From contig LNAC01000001.1 of NCBI GenBank assembly GCA_002007465.1, positions 5,764,757 to 5,828,756 on the forward strand: a DNA stretch of 64,000 nt. The letters run 5' to 3'. Position numbers and translations under genes: made by a program. Origin of the DNA: Ailurus styani (lineage: Eukaryota; Chordata; Mammalia; Carnivora; Ailuridae). Under the pieces are notes generated by a model. It was not told the DNA's origin, did not search any database, and worked only from the letters and a program-made list of their open reading frames with translations. Shown here one piece after another: positions 12,907 through 24,666 of the stretch; position 1 is the stretch's first letter; each line of letters starts with the position of its first letter.

Positions 12907-12963
12907 GATTCTACGAGAAAAACTCAGACAGGAGTGTCATCCGTGTCTTAGCTTCAGGGGACA
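12907..12963 (-). repeat. Inverted repeat, right arm (57 bp)
   Basis: Starts gattctacgagaaaaactca and ends gcttcaggggaca; complement of 11922-11978 with three mismatches. The flanks of the two arms do not match, so only this block is duplicated. Confidence 0.95.
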
Positions 12964-13097
12964 TGCTCGGGCATGACTCAGCAGCCAGCCTCCCCCTCTC
13001 TCAACAAAGAGAACTGCAGTGATGCGGTTTAGAGCTCAGACTATGAGATGGTATTTCTGTTTAAGTGACATCAGGATGACGAGGAAAAGCAGCGTTT

Positions 13098-13665
13098 TTA
13101 AAAATTCTTTATTTAAATTCAATTTAGTTAACGTTGTATTAGTAGTTTCGGGAGTACAATTTAGTGATTCATCAGTTGCATACAACACCCAGTGCTCATT
13201 CCGTCACCCGGTCACCCTGTCCCCCCTCCACCCTTCTCCCCTCCAGCAGCCCTCAGTTTGTTCCCTAGAGTTCAGCACCCATTATGGTCTGCCTCCCTCT
13301 CTGTTTCATCTTATTTTATTTTTCCTTCCCATCCTCTATGTTCCAATGTTTTGTTTCTTAAATTCCATATATGAGTGAAATCACATGGTATTTGTCTTTC
13401 TCTGACTTATTTCCCTCTAGTTCCATCCACATCGTTGTAAATGGCATGATTTCGTTCTTTTGGATGGCTGAGTAATATTCCATTGTATATGTACACCTCA
13501 TCTTCTTTATCCGGTCATCTGTCAGTGGACATCTGGGCTCTCTCCATAGTTTGGCTATTGTGGATGTGGCTGCTATAAACATTGGGGTACATGTGCCCCT
13601 TTGAATTGCTACATTTGTATCCTTTGGATAAATACCTAGTAGTGCAACGAAGCAGTAGGTTTTTA
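13098..13665 (-). mobile_element. Carnivore L1, 5'-truncated, - orientation
   Basis: The complement ends in the L1 3' untranslated region and encodes the C-terminal tail of L1 ORF2: a peptide with TMEYYSAIQKNEIMPF lies at 13358-13582. Two features are typical of caniform L1s: the ttctttatttaaattcaatt 3' end and the tgcatacaacacccagtgct block. Only about 570 bp remains, as usual for target-primed insertion. Dead fragment. Confidence 0.93.
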
Positions 13666-15689
13666 AAGGCAGAAGTGTTCATGGGTCTTTGTTTTGCTGT
13701 ACAGAGTCACATTTTAAAACCTTATAATTAATCTTTCTGCTGATATGCCCCCAAATTCCCCTTGTCCCCAAGTTCACTGACTGTCATCTACCAAAAGCTC
13801 ATCTTCTCCAATTCCTGGCTTTCCTGGCAGATTTTCCATGTCTCTCATACACGAAGTGAGTCTTCTTCTTGGACATCCATTCAAACTAGCTTTCGGTTAG
13901 AAAGCCTTAAAATGATATCTCTTTGGATTATAAATTACCTCTCTACAAACCCCTGTGTGTGTTACACCTCTTAGCATTAGGTTCATTCAAAACAAGGATC
14001 TAGTACTATCAAGAGTGGAATTACTAAAATACTAACCAAATGCAAGCAAAATAATAAAATTATGAGCAAACAGTAAATAATGTAAGTAATAATAATATAA
14101 CTTGAATTACATTACATTTTTCTTTTTCTCCGCTCTCTGTGATCTTGGAGCCAACCAAGCCCCTTCGTCACCGGGAGAACTAAGGCTGTCACAGGCCTTA
14201 CCTGACGCAGGCCATAGCTCCTGGCTCCTCCTCACCAGCCCCTGTGCTCTAGGCATCTTCCCTCGGGCTCCTGTGGCTTTGCCCCACCCCCTCTCCATCC
14301 CCATTTCTCCAGCCCATCCCTTTAGATGACCCTCCCCCCTCAAGTTCCTGCCTCTTGACTTCACACCCCCATCTCTCTGCTTCCCTTCAGAACCGCCCTC
14401 TGGAAACATTCATTGACCTTTTCTGTCCTTATCACCTTGGCCTCCCCTGTAGCTCTCCCGGTCAAGGTCACCAGCCTCCCACCCCTCCCCCACCTGCCCC
14501 TGCCCATCCCAGCAGGGCTGCAGTCTCCCTGGCAGTGAGCCTGGCCCTGGCAGTGAGGATCCTCTGACAGCTCACAGGAGGGACACTTAGAGGCTGAGGA
14601 TTTGAAACCAAAAGCAACGGGGAGGTTAACCTCTCCCGGCATGATCCGTGCAGCGTGAGGGCGGGGGAGGGTACAGAAGGATCCATGCACCTTTGTCAAT
14701 GAGCAGGAGAGATCGTCTGTTTTATGTTTTTGGCACACGCTTCTCCAACATTTGCTGGTAAGTAGAGCACAAGACAGGCCACTGTATGGGTTTAACTGAG
14801 TTAAGTCAGGCATATCCCAAATATATCGAAATCCATGTAAAACAGGGAGACTGCTTTCAGTTCTGGGCGTGGCTACGAGAGAAGTGGAGAGAAGGACTGT
14901 AAGGAAAGTGTCCTAATCTGTTGTGTCCCCAAATTCTGACTGGTCTCCTCCCCATTTGTCAGTGCTCTGGTTGCCAAACCCGGCTCAAGCCAGCTGAAGC
15001 CAAGAAGAGGGGCTTCCTGGGGAAGAGGAGAGGCAAAGTGGGTCCCCGCACACCTGAAAAGCCTCCCCCTTCCTCCTCTTTACTAGAGCTGAGTGATAGC
15101 TTGGTCCCCTGGGCAGAGTCCGCGGAAAGCAAGGGACCAGGCTGAGGGAAGCCCCGTGAGCCTATTTTTGGAGTTTTGAGAACCAGGAGGCGAGACAGCT
15201 TCCTGGGGGGCCCAGCTCATGGCATGCCGTAGGAGAGATTTCTGATGGGCTTTCTTGGATCCCAGGTTTATCTCTGGGCTAGAAGCGGAGCGACCCCCAG
15301 CAAAGCCAACAGTGTGGAGCGCATTTTCTGAAGGCTGGAGTGGGGCAGGGGGCGGGGAGAGAGCCGCACTGGCTGGCACCGCACCTCCTGCACAGCCCAG
15401 TATGTAGGATAGTTCTCAACTCATCGCCGGCAGGTACAACCCAGGCTCCACAGGCAGGGACCCTTCCCCGTCTCGCGCCAGCCCAGCCCCCAGATTCCAG
15501 ACCTTACGTCTCCCGGCCTGGCCATCCTCCAGCTGGGATTCCCTCCTCCTCCCTCCCCGCCTTTGTCTGGCCACCTGCTCTTGCAGCCGTAGGCCTCCCG
15601 GGTGAAGCCTTCTCCTTCGGCAGCATCCCCCCAAACCACGTTCCGTTCGCCCAGTGAGACTGCGCCTACCTCTGTGGCAGCCGTCCCCA

Positions 15690-15800
15690 CACTGGGCGGT
15701 GTTTCCTCTGTCACCCCACCCGGCCACCGTGTCCTTGTTTACCGATGTACCCTCGCAGCTGGTACAGCACCTCGCACATAGTAGGTGCACGGGAACTATT
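15690..15800 (+). mobile_element. Possible L2 3' end
   Basis: The run cacctcgcacatagtaggtg preceded by pyrimidine-rich sequence resembles the L2 terminus (cctggcacatagtaggcgct). Short and diverged. Confidence 0.45.
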
Positions 15801-16583
15801 TGTCATAGTTCTGTTGAAAAGAATAAAATAGTGCATATTACAAAAGAAATGGCTAAGTAATTGAAAACCTAAAGAAACTCGTGCTTTCCTCTCGTCGATG
15901 AGGATCTGGACCCCATACAATTTTAGTCAGGATAAAGAGGGCTTCTTCTCCCCCTTTCAGTTTATCTTAAAAATTCAACATCTCAGCGTGTCCGAGATCA
16001 TTTTTCCTCGCCTCCTGTAGCACTGCTTTGAACATTTCATTGCTGTTCTGCTCTCTTCTTTGACACGTTCGGATGGATAGCTGTTTCCCACCCAAGGAGG
16101 TACCAGCAGGCGCGACATTGTGGACCCAGAATATTTTCCCGACAGGTGGCGCCGCCATTGATTCTAGATCGGAGAGCCTGGTGACTGCCTGGCAGGTCAA
16201 TTCCACCCGCCTGGCAACGTGCACGTGCGATTTGCAGGAGAGTGTGTGTTCTGTGCACGTTCCTGCTGCGTGTGCATGTGTGTGCTTCTGTTCCCGGGGG
16301 TGCACGTGCCTGGGAGTGTGTGGGAGGAATGAGATGAGAGAGAGCGAGGGAGGGCTCCCCGTGTGATGTGGCCGCTGTTGTCCCGAGCGCACGTGTCTGA
16401 ATCCCGCCTGTCGGGTCTCCTGCCTCCTTCCTGAATAGGTGGAAGGTCTTTGGGAGCCTCATTGGGTCGTCTGTGAAATAAGGATGGGCCAGATGCTGGC
16501 TGCCCTGTGGCCTAGAAACTCACAAGCAATGTATCAATACGATACTACATTCATCTTTTTGTCTTGTTTCTATTTTTCCACAG

Positions 16584-16662
16584 AGGTCTCATTGCTAGCA
16601 GTTTCACAGAAACTCATTATCTGCATGATGGCACTGACATCTCCCTCAGTCGAAATCACACG
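16584..16662 (+). CDS. ADAM12: ADAM12 coding exon (exon 4 in human numbering), prodomain
   Basis: This 79-nt exon follows a pyrimidine-rich acceptor (tatttttccacag) and ends at a consensus donor (ACG|gtaagt). It starts by finishing a split codon with one base and then reads 26 codons, beginning GLIASSFTETHYL and ending SLSRNHT. From memory this matches the human ADAM12 prodomain segment GLIASSFTETHYLQDGTDV closely. The prodomain keeps the metalloprotease latent and helps it fold in the secretory pathway. Asn-His-Thr at the exon end is an N-glycosylation sequon at the position of human Asn-Tyr-Thr. The exon is in phase with the one at 33547. The VIL tripeptide that one human splice form adds here is not encoded: the next nine bases are gtaagtcca. 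Identity as ADAM12 rather than a paralogue rests on all five exons together. Confidence 0.96.
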
Positions 16663-17117
16663 GTAAGTCCAGCAACAAGACCCCGTGATCCCGTGCTATC
16701 AAATCTGGGCTTGCACTTTGCAGCCCTTTTATCCTAGCAAAGTCACACGCCCAGAGTCTTCACTTGGATCCCATGAAGAGCCTGTGCACCACTCAGGATT
16801 TGGGCATTGCATCCTAGCAGGAAAACTTGGCCTTGGCCAGCTTCGTGCCAGGAGAGGCCTTGGGGGTGTGGCTGACCTTGAAACCACCCCCTCCTCACTA
16901 ACAGATGCTCAGTTAGGCAAACCCTTTCTAGAAAACCTACCCAAAGTTCGAGATGGCTCGGAAAGCAGTCATCCCTGGGCTGAACTTAGCTGTGTTCCAC
17001 TCTAAGTGTCTTAAAGAAATTCAAAGGAAAACTGATTCTAGTGAACCAACAAATGTATCCTACTTATTAGAAATGTAGCCTACCTATTATAAGTGTATCT
17101 ACCATAAATAAATGTAT

Positions 17118-17142
17118 AAACTATTTATTTATTTATTTAAAC
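17118..17142 (+). repeat. Short (ATTT)n run
   Basis: Several tandem ATTT units within an AT-rich stretch. Confidence 0.8.
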
Positions 17143-17659
17143 AGTAAGTCCACCATAAATAATATGGTTCTGTATCATGGTTGTTACTATAATATGACCT
17201 TTATTACCTTTTAGCTTTCCTGGTATTTGAAGTTTTATATGTAACTTGAACAAGATGCCAATTTTATCTGATCCTTTAACCAGTACTCTCTGGGTACCTT
17301 CAGTGCTCAGCCTGTGTGTGTGACTACAGGGATTTAAAGAGAGTTGCTGCCCTCTGAGGACTAGGAAAAGGACTTAAAAAAATATTTGTGGATATTTGTT
17401 TTAAAAAAGAATTAGCTTAGAAGAAGGCTTTACATTTGCAATTGAAGTGTTGTCAAGCAGGCGTGAATAGCGGCGGGGATCTCTCCCTTCTGTGAACTAT
17501 GCCCACACTTGTTTTCTTTATCACCTGTTTGGCACGTGCCAAGTACAAATTGATACCTTCAGACTCATAGCAATTTGGTGGAATGACCTGATACTGATCT
17601 TCTAGCCTGAAGAAAGCACATAGAAGTCCTGGATAAACTATAACCATCTATGAACTTTT

Positions 17660-17856
17660 TTTTTTAAAGATTTTATTTATTTATTTGACAGAGACAGAGA
17701 AAGATCACAAGTAGGCACAGCGGCAAGCAGAGGGAGAGGAGGAAGCAGGCTCCCCGCCGAGCAGGGAGCCCGATGCGGGCCTCGATCCCAGGACCCTGAG
17801 ATCATGACCTGAGCCGAAGGCAGAGGCTTTAACCCACTGAGCCACCCAGGCGCCCC
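17660..17856 (-). mobile_element. CAN-SINE, mustelid-like subtype, - orientation
   Basis: The complement begins ggggcgcctgggtggctcag, continues tgggttaaagcctctgcctt, and has the 3' body tgcctacttgtgatctttct before the AAATAAATAAAATCTTT tail. The 'gggttaaagcctctgcc' and 'ctgcctacttgtgatc' variants are those I associate with mustelid genomes. A perfect 17-bp target-site duplication, accatctatgaactttt, lies at 17643-17659 and 17857-17873, which points to a fairly recent insertion. Confidence 0.96.
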
Positions 17857-18615
17857 ACCATCTATGAACTTTTGTTAATACCTGGGCAAGCTTAAGAGAG
17901 AGTCCAAGAAATCTCTGGAGGCAGAAACAAAGAGCTCAGAGCTCTTTGTAAGATGTAAGCTCAGAGCAGTATGTTGGTGAGTTGTGGTCATGGAACCTCA
18001 AAGGGCTACTTGGTGCTTGGGATTTGGGGCAAGAGCAGTGGGCACCTACAACTGAGAGTCTCACAAAAACGGCCCTCAGAGAGCTCTTCCTTTGTGAAAA
18101 AGGGACAAGAAACACTCTAGTCCAGAGAAGGGACAACAAAGACAATTGTCTCAAGGCGCCCTGGATTGAAGAGAGCTCTCGTAAAACATAGGGAGATGGA
18201 AACCCCCGCTAGCCTTATAAGGATATGTTTGCAGTGGGGTGGGCTAGTGTCTAAATTTCTAATACCTCTGTAGAAATGTGATTCCCAGTCAATACATTGA
18301 CCTCAAAAATATCATGGGGCCAGTTGGGCTATCATTGGTCCCAAATTAGCAATCTCGGGTCCCCTGGGCTGAAGCCACCCAAAATAGTTCTGTAGAAGTA
18401 TTTCTACAGCTCAGTTCATGAGATGCCAAAAACGAAGAATAATGATGAGCCCCAAATCAAAAATTACAAAACATACAGTGAGCAAAGCCACTGTAAGTGA
18501 GCATTGCAAAAGTAGTAAGAGAATCAGCACCTCTGAGAATGCAAGATAATAGAAAAATCAGAGAAAATTGTAAATATGTTAACAGAATAGGCCTAATAGA
18601 AATTCCAGAGTGAAG

Positions 18616-18824
18616 GTGCACCTGGGTGGTTCAGTCCGTGGAGTGTCCGACTCTTGATTTTGGCCCAGGCCGTGATCTCAAGGTCATGCATGAGATCAAG
18701 CCCTGCCTCCAGCTCCATGCTCAGTGCAGAGTGTGCTTGAGATTTCTCTCCCTCTGCCCCTCCCCCTACTAGTGCGGTCTCTCTCTAAAATTAACAAATA
18801 AATAAAATCTATCTTTTAAAAAAA
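18616..18824 (+). mobile_element. CAN-SINE (SINEC), + orientation
   Basis: Head gtgcacctgggtggttcagt, then ggtcatgcatgagatcaagc, tgtgcttgagatttctctcc and an AAATAAATAAAATC tail. Target-site duplication gaaattccagagtgaag (18599-18615) against gaaactccagagtgaag (18825-18841), one mismatch. It sits at the 5' edge of, or just inside, the L1 remnant that follows. Confidence 0.95.
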
Positions 18825-18841
18825 GAAACTCCAGAGTGAAG

Positions 18842-20534
18842 ATACAGAAAGAAAGAAAGTAGAAAAAAAAAAGCAATGTTTAATCAGAGTGTGATAAGAG
18901 TGTCCTGGAATTGAAGAAAGGCATGCATCCCAAGAAGGAATAATAAAAATAAATTCCCTCCAGAATGGCTTATAGTAAAACTGCAGACCACCGAGGATGA
19001 AATCGTAAAACCGCCTGAGAGAAAAAGAGACATCTGTACAGGATGACAATTTAACCAACAACAGACTTCTCGTCAGCAACTACAAAATTAAAATTTCAGG
19101 AAGCCAACGGAAAATTGCAAAAATAATAATAAAATTGCATTTGTACCTAAAGATAAGAGAATTTATTACTCTTAAACTCTGACAAAGTATCTACCAAAGG
19201 CTTTTGCAAGAAGAAAGAAATGCAACACAAGAGGCAATGGTTAGGACATCAGAGGCAATAGTAGGCAAATAATTGCATGTGAATAAATCTAAGTAAACTA
19301 TTTAAAATAATAATTACAACAATAATGACTAAATTTGGATGTTTTAAGACAAGATGAGCAAATAGATTTAAAACAAGTTAAGAATTTGTATTGTACTTGA
19401 GAATAATACAGATACATGTTAACTTTAGATAACTTTTTGATAAATAGCTTGCAAATTTAAGTATAACCCTTAAAAGAATAGAAAAGCAGAGTGTTTAATT
19501 CCAAATAATTGGTGGTGAACAAAAATAGTGTATCATCTCAGTAGAGGCCAGGAAAGAAGCAAAAGGATTTGAAAAGCAGAGTAAATATAAAACACAAAAT
19601 AATTACATAAAAATGAGTCAACATATTAATCTAATTATATGTAAATAGAACGAATCTGTTTGTTAAAGTAAAAACAGATTATCTGCTTAGAACTTAAAAT
19701 ACAGCCACATAATTTTTATAAGATTCACACTCAAAATACAAAATGGTTGTGAAAGGAGTAGAAAATATATAGTAGACAAATATTAACCTAAAGAAAGCTG
19801 CTGTCATAGCATTAATATCTGATGAGTAAAATCCTAAGGCAAAAGAAAAAAAAAGACATTATTATGGATAAAGGGGTTGATTACTTAATGATAAAGGGAA
19901 CAATTCCAAAGAATGGTAAAATAACTGCGAACCTATGTGTACCAGTAAAACAGCCTCAACACCTGTGAAGCGATAATCAAAAGCATTACAATAAACTGAA
20001 AAATCCACAACCAAAGAGGGAGATTTAACAACACCTCTCCCAGAAAGGAAGATTTTGAAGGATGAGCTGAAATTAATGAAAAGGAAGACCCTCCCAAAAA
20101 TTGAGAGAATCAAGCCAAAAGATGTTTCTTTGAAAATATTAATTAAATGAATAAAACACAAATCTAATCAAGAGGAAAGAAGAATTCCCAAGCAGTGGTG
20201 TTAAGAACACAAAGACAGGCATACCTATTCCATATAGAGGTTTTTGAGAATCACAGGAATGCTATCAACATTTTCTTAAAAATGTAAATACTTAACGCTG
20301 TTAAAGGTGAAACAAAAATGTAAAATAGCTATATAAAGAAATTAAATTAAAAAATAGTGTTTTGGGGGGCGCCTGGGTGGCTCAGTCGTTAAGCGTCTGC
20401 CTTTGGCTCAGGTCATGAATCCCAGGGTCCTGCTCTGCAGGAAGCCTGCTTCTCCCTCTCCCACTCTCCCTGCTGGTGTTCCCTCTCTTGCTGTGTCTCT
20501 CTCAGCGTCAAATAAATAAATAAAACCTGTAAAA

Positions 20535-20581
<47 letters not shown>

Positions 20582-20950
20582 ATAGTTTTTAAAATCCGCC
20601 CCCCCAAAATAACATCAAACCCAAATATTTTATCAGATAACTTTTGACAAACCTATAAAGAACAAGTAGTCCCTGAGAATTTTTTTTAAGAGAGGAGAGA
20701 GGAACTACAAAAATTAGTAAAAAAGTATCCACAACATGAATATTATATTATGAACATAGTTACAAAAATTCTAAATAAAATATCTACCGATCATATCCAG
20801 CACATATTTTTAAAACTACTCTGTGACCAAATGTTACTTATTTGCGGAATGCAAAGATAGTTCGACATCAGTGTATCTAATAATGTGACTTAATGTATTA
20901 ATATCTCTAGATGAAAAGTATTATTATAATTGATATTATTTCTTCAAATA
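18842..20950 (+). mobile_element. Old L1-family remnant (ORF2 part), + orientation
   Basis: A-rich sequence whose phrases follow ancient L1 ORF2 order: aagaaagctgctgtcatagc, attaatatctgatgagtaaa, aatgataaagggaacaattc, and near the end gcggaatgcaaagatagttc followed by atctctagatgaaaagtatt. No open frame survives. A SINE is nested at about 20365-20583. L1M or HAL1-type is likely; exact family needs a consensus search. Confidence 0.7.
20365..20583 (+). mobile_element. CAN-SINE with long (AAAT)n tail, + orientation
   Basis: Head gggcgcctgggtggctcagt with near-consensus tRNA part, a short internal deletion after cccagggtcctg, and a tail that has expanded into about a dozen AAAT units (about 20530-20583). 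The well-preserved sequence and expanded tail suggest a young, possibly length-polymorphic copy. Nested in an L1 remnant. Confidence 0.95.
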
Positions 20951-21369
20951 TAATCCATAGTATTTATTATGTAGATTATAAGAGCTCTTATGGGTGGGGA
21001 ATGTTTCTTGTATCTACTTTCCACCCCCATAGAGCCTCACACAGCACCTTGCATAGACTAGACTTTCCAGAACTAATTCACGTAGCCACTGTAGCATCTT
21101 GGTTGATGCCACCAGAATCCATGCATTGATTCACTCATTCAGTCTGCAAACATTTATTAACCACCTTCTGTGTGCTGACAGTTAGGCTGTGGGGATACAG
21201 GTTGACTAAAGCATATTCTTCAGCATATATATTCTGCTCATAGGGTAGAGTGTTTTAAAAACTTGAAAATACTTGTGTTTTAATGTAACTGCTACCATAG
21301 GAAGTGTGAACAAAATACCACCGGAACATTGCAGAGGCCGTGGTTAGTTTTAGCTCATTGGAGGCCACT

Positions 21370-21960
21370 TCACTAAGGAAATGATATTTAATCTAAGTCT
21401 CTAAAAATGAGTACAGAAGAGAAAAGTTGGTATGAAACCCTTCAGTACTAAAGAGTTTTGACGACTCGACGTCACAGAAAATTGGAAGCGCTAGAAGGTT
21501 TTGATGCAGGGGAGTGGCACATTCAGTCCTGTACTTTAGAAAGGGTCTCCGATGGCAGAATGGAAGGAAGATTGGCAGAATTGCTGATAGACCAGAGGTG
21601 AGAAAATCTGTTAGGGTCCGTGTGTAGTTGATGAAGGTTTTGCCTACAGAAGTAGCCTTGCAATGGATGGAACTGGCCAGAGTCAAGAAAACTTGCAGAG
21701 ACAGAAGAGACAAGATCCAGTGATGGTGGATGAGGGGGGTGTCACCAACAGTACTCAGTCCTTTCTGCGTAGGCGGTCAGTGGGCCATGTGTTCTCACTG
21801 GCACCATTAAGGAGCAGTTGTTGGTTCCAGAAGGCAGAGGGGTCAGTGAGGACAGGCTTGTCCCCATTGAGTCTGTAGAGGGACAGCCATGTAAAGGAGT
21901 TCAATCGGCAGCTGGATATATGAATCTGGAGTCCAGGAGAAAGATGGAGGTCAAAATGAA
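21370..21960 (+). repeat. Old dispersed repeat, family not assigned
   Basis: Phrases ttgatgcaggggagtggcac, gaatggaaggaagattggca and tggatatatgaatctggagt fit the same dispersed family seen at 4600-5235. Just upstream (about 21130-21210) is a MIR-like or L2-like catttattaaccaccttctg. Confidence 0.45.
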
Positions 21961-24666
21961 GATCTGAGGATCGACCTCAGATAGAAACATTGACGTCATC
22001 TTTTCACACTTGACTTTCTGGTTTTTTCTCTTCTTCTCTCCTAGGATGCTCTCATTTAATATATGTTTTATGGTTATCACTAAGGCTATCTTCACAGTCG
22101 TAAGTGCTGTTCCAAGTAGAAACAGAGTGACAAGAGCAGCACAGTGACGGGAGGCTTCAGTCCTCCACTGCCTGTTCTAGGTGAGGGCGAGGGGCACCCT
22201 TCTAGCATGGACACACCCAGAATGGGTTAGATACACTCCCAGACTTATTCTGCCCGATTTGTGGTTCAGGCTTCAATCTCCCTTAATAATTTTCCTTTTC
22301 TTAGGCGATTTTTATCCTTTTTTTTCTCATTTGGGAAGACAAATATGATAAGAGAGAAGAAGAGATAGAGGATTAGGTAAAACAGACAGCTGCTGCGTCT
22401 GTTAGGGCCTTGGACGGTGCGGGCTGTAGGCTACAAAGGTAGCCGCCTTACAGACTAGCCAGAGGGTAACAAGGAAGAGTGCAAACAGTGGCCATCTCTG
22501 TGTGGGAGGCTCTGGATTCTTCTCTTCTGTGATTTTTGTGTGTATATGCTGAGTGGGAGGATTGTTTCCTTTCTTCTTGTTTCTCTACAGGATCAGAGTA
22601 TAAACAGGCAAATGTCTATTCCGTCCCTCTACTCATCCCTCACTCCTCTGCATGGAAGTGTCTGTTTTAGGGAGAAGAGGGTGGGAGCCAGCAGGCCCAA
22701 CAACTCTGGTCCCTGCTCACTGGGGAGCCCCTGGGGAGAGCCCATGCCTAGAAGGGCCATGAGTCTAGCTTTCTGTCCTCCCTCAGTCAGTGGTGGCCGA
22801 GGCTTGCCCACTCCTTCATGGAGTATTCTCAGCAACAGTATTCTCCAGTCCCAGCCTCCCTGAGATGAGCTGCAAGGCCTGGCTAGCAAGAACAGAGGGG
22901 TAGGGATGAAGGTTGGAAATTTCACAATGCCTCAGTTCCACCCAGACCTAAGCGGTAGCCTCCCACAGAATATACCAGAAGCCCCCCCTTTTTTAAGGTA
23001 ATTAAGCTGAAAGTATATTTTAGTCTTCATCTGACTCTGAATCTAGCTCCTATAGGCGAAGCAATTGGGGGATATGTTAACTGGCACCCCCAGACCCCCG
23101 GAAACAGCAAGCATGCATCACTCATGCAGTTAGAAGAAGGACTTGTCTTGTAACCCAGAATCAACTTTGTCCCCTTCCTTGGCTCCCATTCTGAGCCTTC
23201 AACCGTGTTACCGTAAAGATAAGGGGTGAACAGTCTTCCCCACTAAAGAGAAGCCACAGCCCTAGACAGCTGGTCCTTCCAGCAGAAACCCCTGGAGCAG
23301 AGTCCATGACCTCGTCTTGTCTTTCATGGTGAGGAGACAGATGCAGCTTTTGGGGTTTTGTTTTTATTGAATCAGGCTGGAGAACAAAAAAGCAATGTGC
23401 TGACTCATCTTCTTATCCCCTGAAGTCAGCACACAATGAATTTTCCTAAATTTAAGATTATATAAAAATAAGAGCCGCTTTTGGCTATAGTCCCCTCTTT
23501 TTTAAAATTTCATCTCTCCACCATCAGTATAAGCTGGTTGACAAGCTGAGTAGTGGCTGATTTTAATTTTGGAATTAATCACTTGTCTTTTATCTCTCTA
23601 TTGTCCTGACAGGCTGAAATATTTGTGGTTTTATCCTTTGCTGGCCACATCTGAGGGAAGATTATGTTTTATATTGTTACTTTTAATAAGGCCTGTGGGA
23701 GACAATGCACATGACATTTGTGCTATTTGCATCTCAGAAGACAGCTCCGGGAGAGGCCGGCATAACCCTCCAGAACGTCCCCCGAGTGTAGTCAGGGCTC
23801 CGGTGGGAAGGCCCCCATCTGCCGCCCATGCGCTGAGCATCGCCACTGTGCCAGGGCCTGTGGCCGCCACTGAGGGTCCAGCGGGGGTTGAATATAGACA
23901 AGGGGGCCCACGTGGGGCCAGAAGGAGGAGACTGACATTTTTCCAGGAATCTCACACCTCATCAACATCCGTGATAAGTGCGCTGAAGGGAAGGCTGAGG
24001 GGCCTACTCTGGTCTAAGGGATCATGGAAGTCTTCGTGGAGGAAGGAGTATGTGAACCGAGATCGGAAAGCTGAGGAGGCAGGAACCAGGGGACGGGTGA
24101 GGGAAGGACATTCTAGGCTGGGCTGAGCTTTGCTTGCAGGCACGGGGCTGTGGTTAAAAGCTGACAGGGGCTGGAGCGTGGAGGCCTTGGAGGCCACGGT
24201 GATGCATTTGGTTGTTGGGGAGGAACATCGGGAAGGCATAAGAGGTCTCAACCCCGGGGGTGTCATGACCAGTGTAGGCTTTGAAAGGCCTACTGGCAGC
24301 AGCACCAAGGGTAATCAGAGAAAGCAAGAGCAGGGATTTGGCAAGATGCGGCAGCTGGCTCTTCTGGAAAGGACTAAAGCCCAGGGGAGAGGACATGGCT
24401 GCTGAGGCCAGGGCCACGGAGACGGAGAAGGGAAATGTCTGACCTCAGATGCCTGAGCCGTGCCCAGGAATTTCCATTTGTTGTATGTGTTTCTCTTGGA
24501 AAAACTTAGGAAAACATTTGCTTGGCGGGTGCCAATAGGAGACTAGTCAGTGTGAACCGAGGCTGGCCATCAGATCAGTGTGAAATCCAATATTTTGATC
24601 AAAAGTGCCGTTTGGGTGACATCCCCTCCATTTCTATGGCAGATGCTTCCTATCAAAAAGAAGTTG

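Larger units (their letters stand above)
1..16583 (+). other. ADAM12: ADAM12 intron upstream of exon 4 (5' part outside window)
   Basis: Non-coding sequence before the first recognised exon. I looked for the preceding prodomain exon (human residues around SKNHPEVLNIRLQRES) and did not see it, though a by-eye search can miss a short exon. It holds the SINE, MIR, L2 and L1 pieces listed separately. Unlisted parts (roughly 500-4380, 8340-10340, 13670-16580) look like unique or unrecognisably old intron sequence with only short simple repeats. Confidence 0.85.

Noticed and set aside
11922..12963. DNA transposon with 57-bp terminal inverted repeats
   Set aside because: The spacer contains the rest of the interrupted MIR and other old repeat sequence, there is no target-site duplication and no transposase-like sequence.
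13358..13582. Functional reverse-transcriptase gene suggested by TMEYYSAIQKNEIMPF
   Set aside because: Only the ORF2 tail of a 5'-truncated L1 is present.
1..16583. Preceding ADAM12 prodomain exon
   Set aside because: No stretch matching the expected residues was seen. A manual search is not exhaustive, so absence is not proven.
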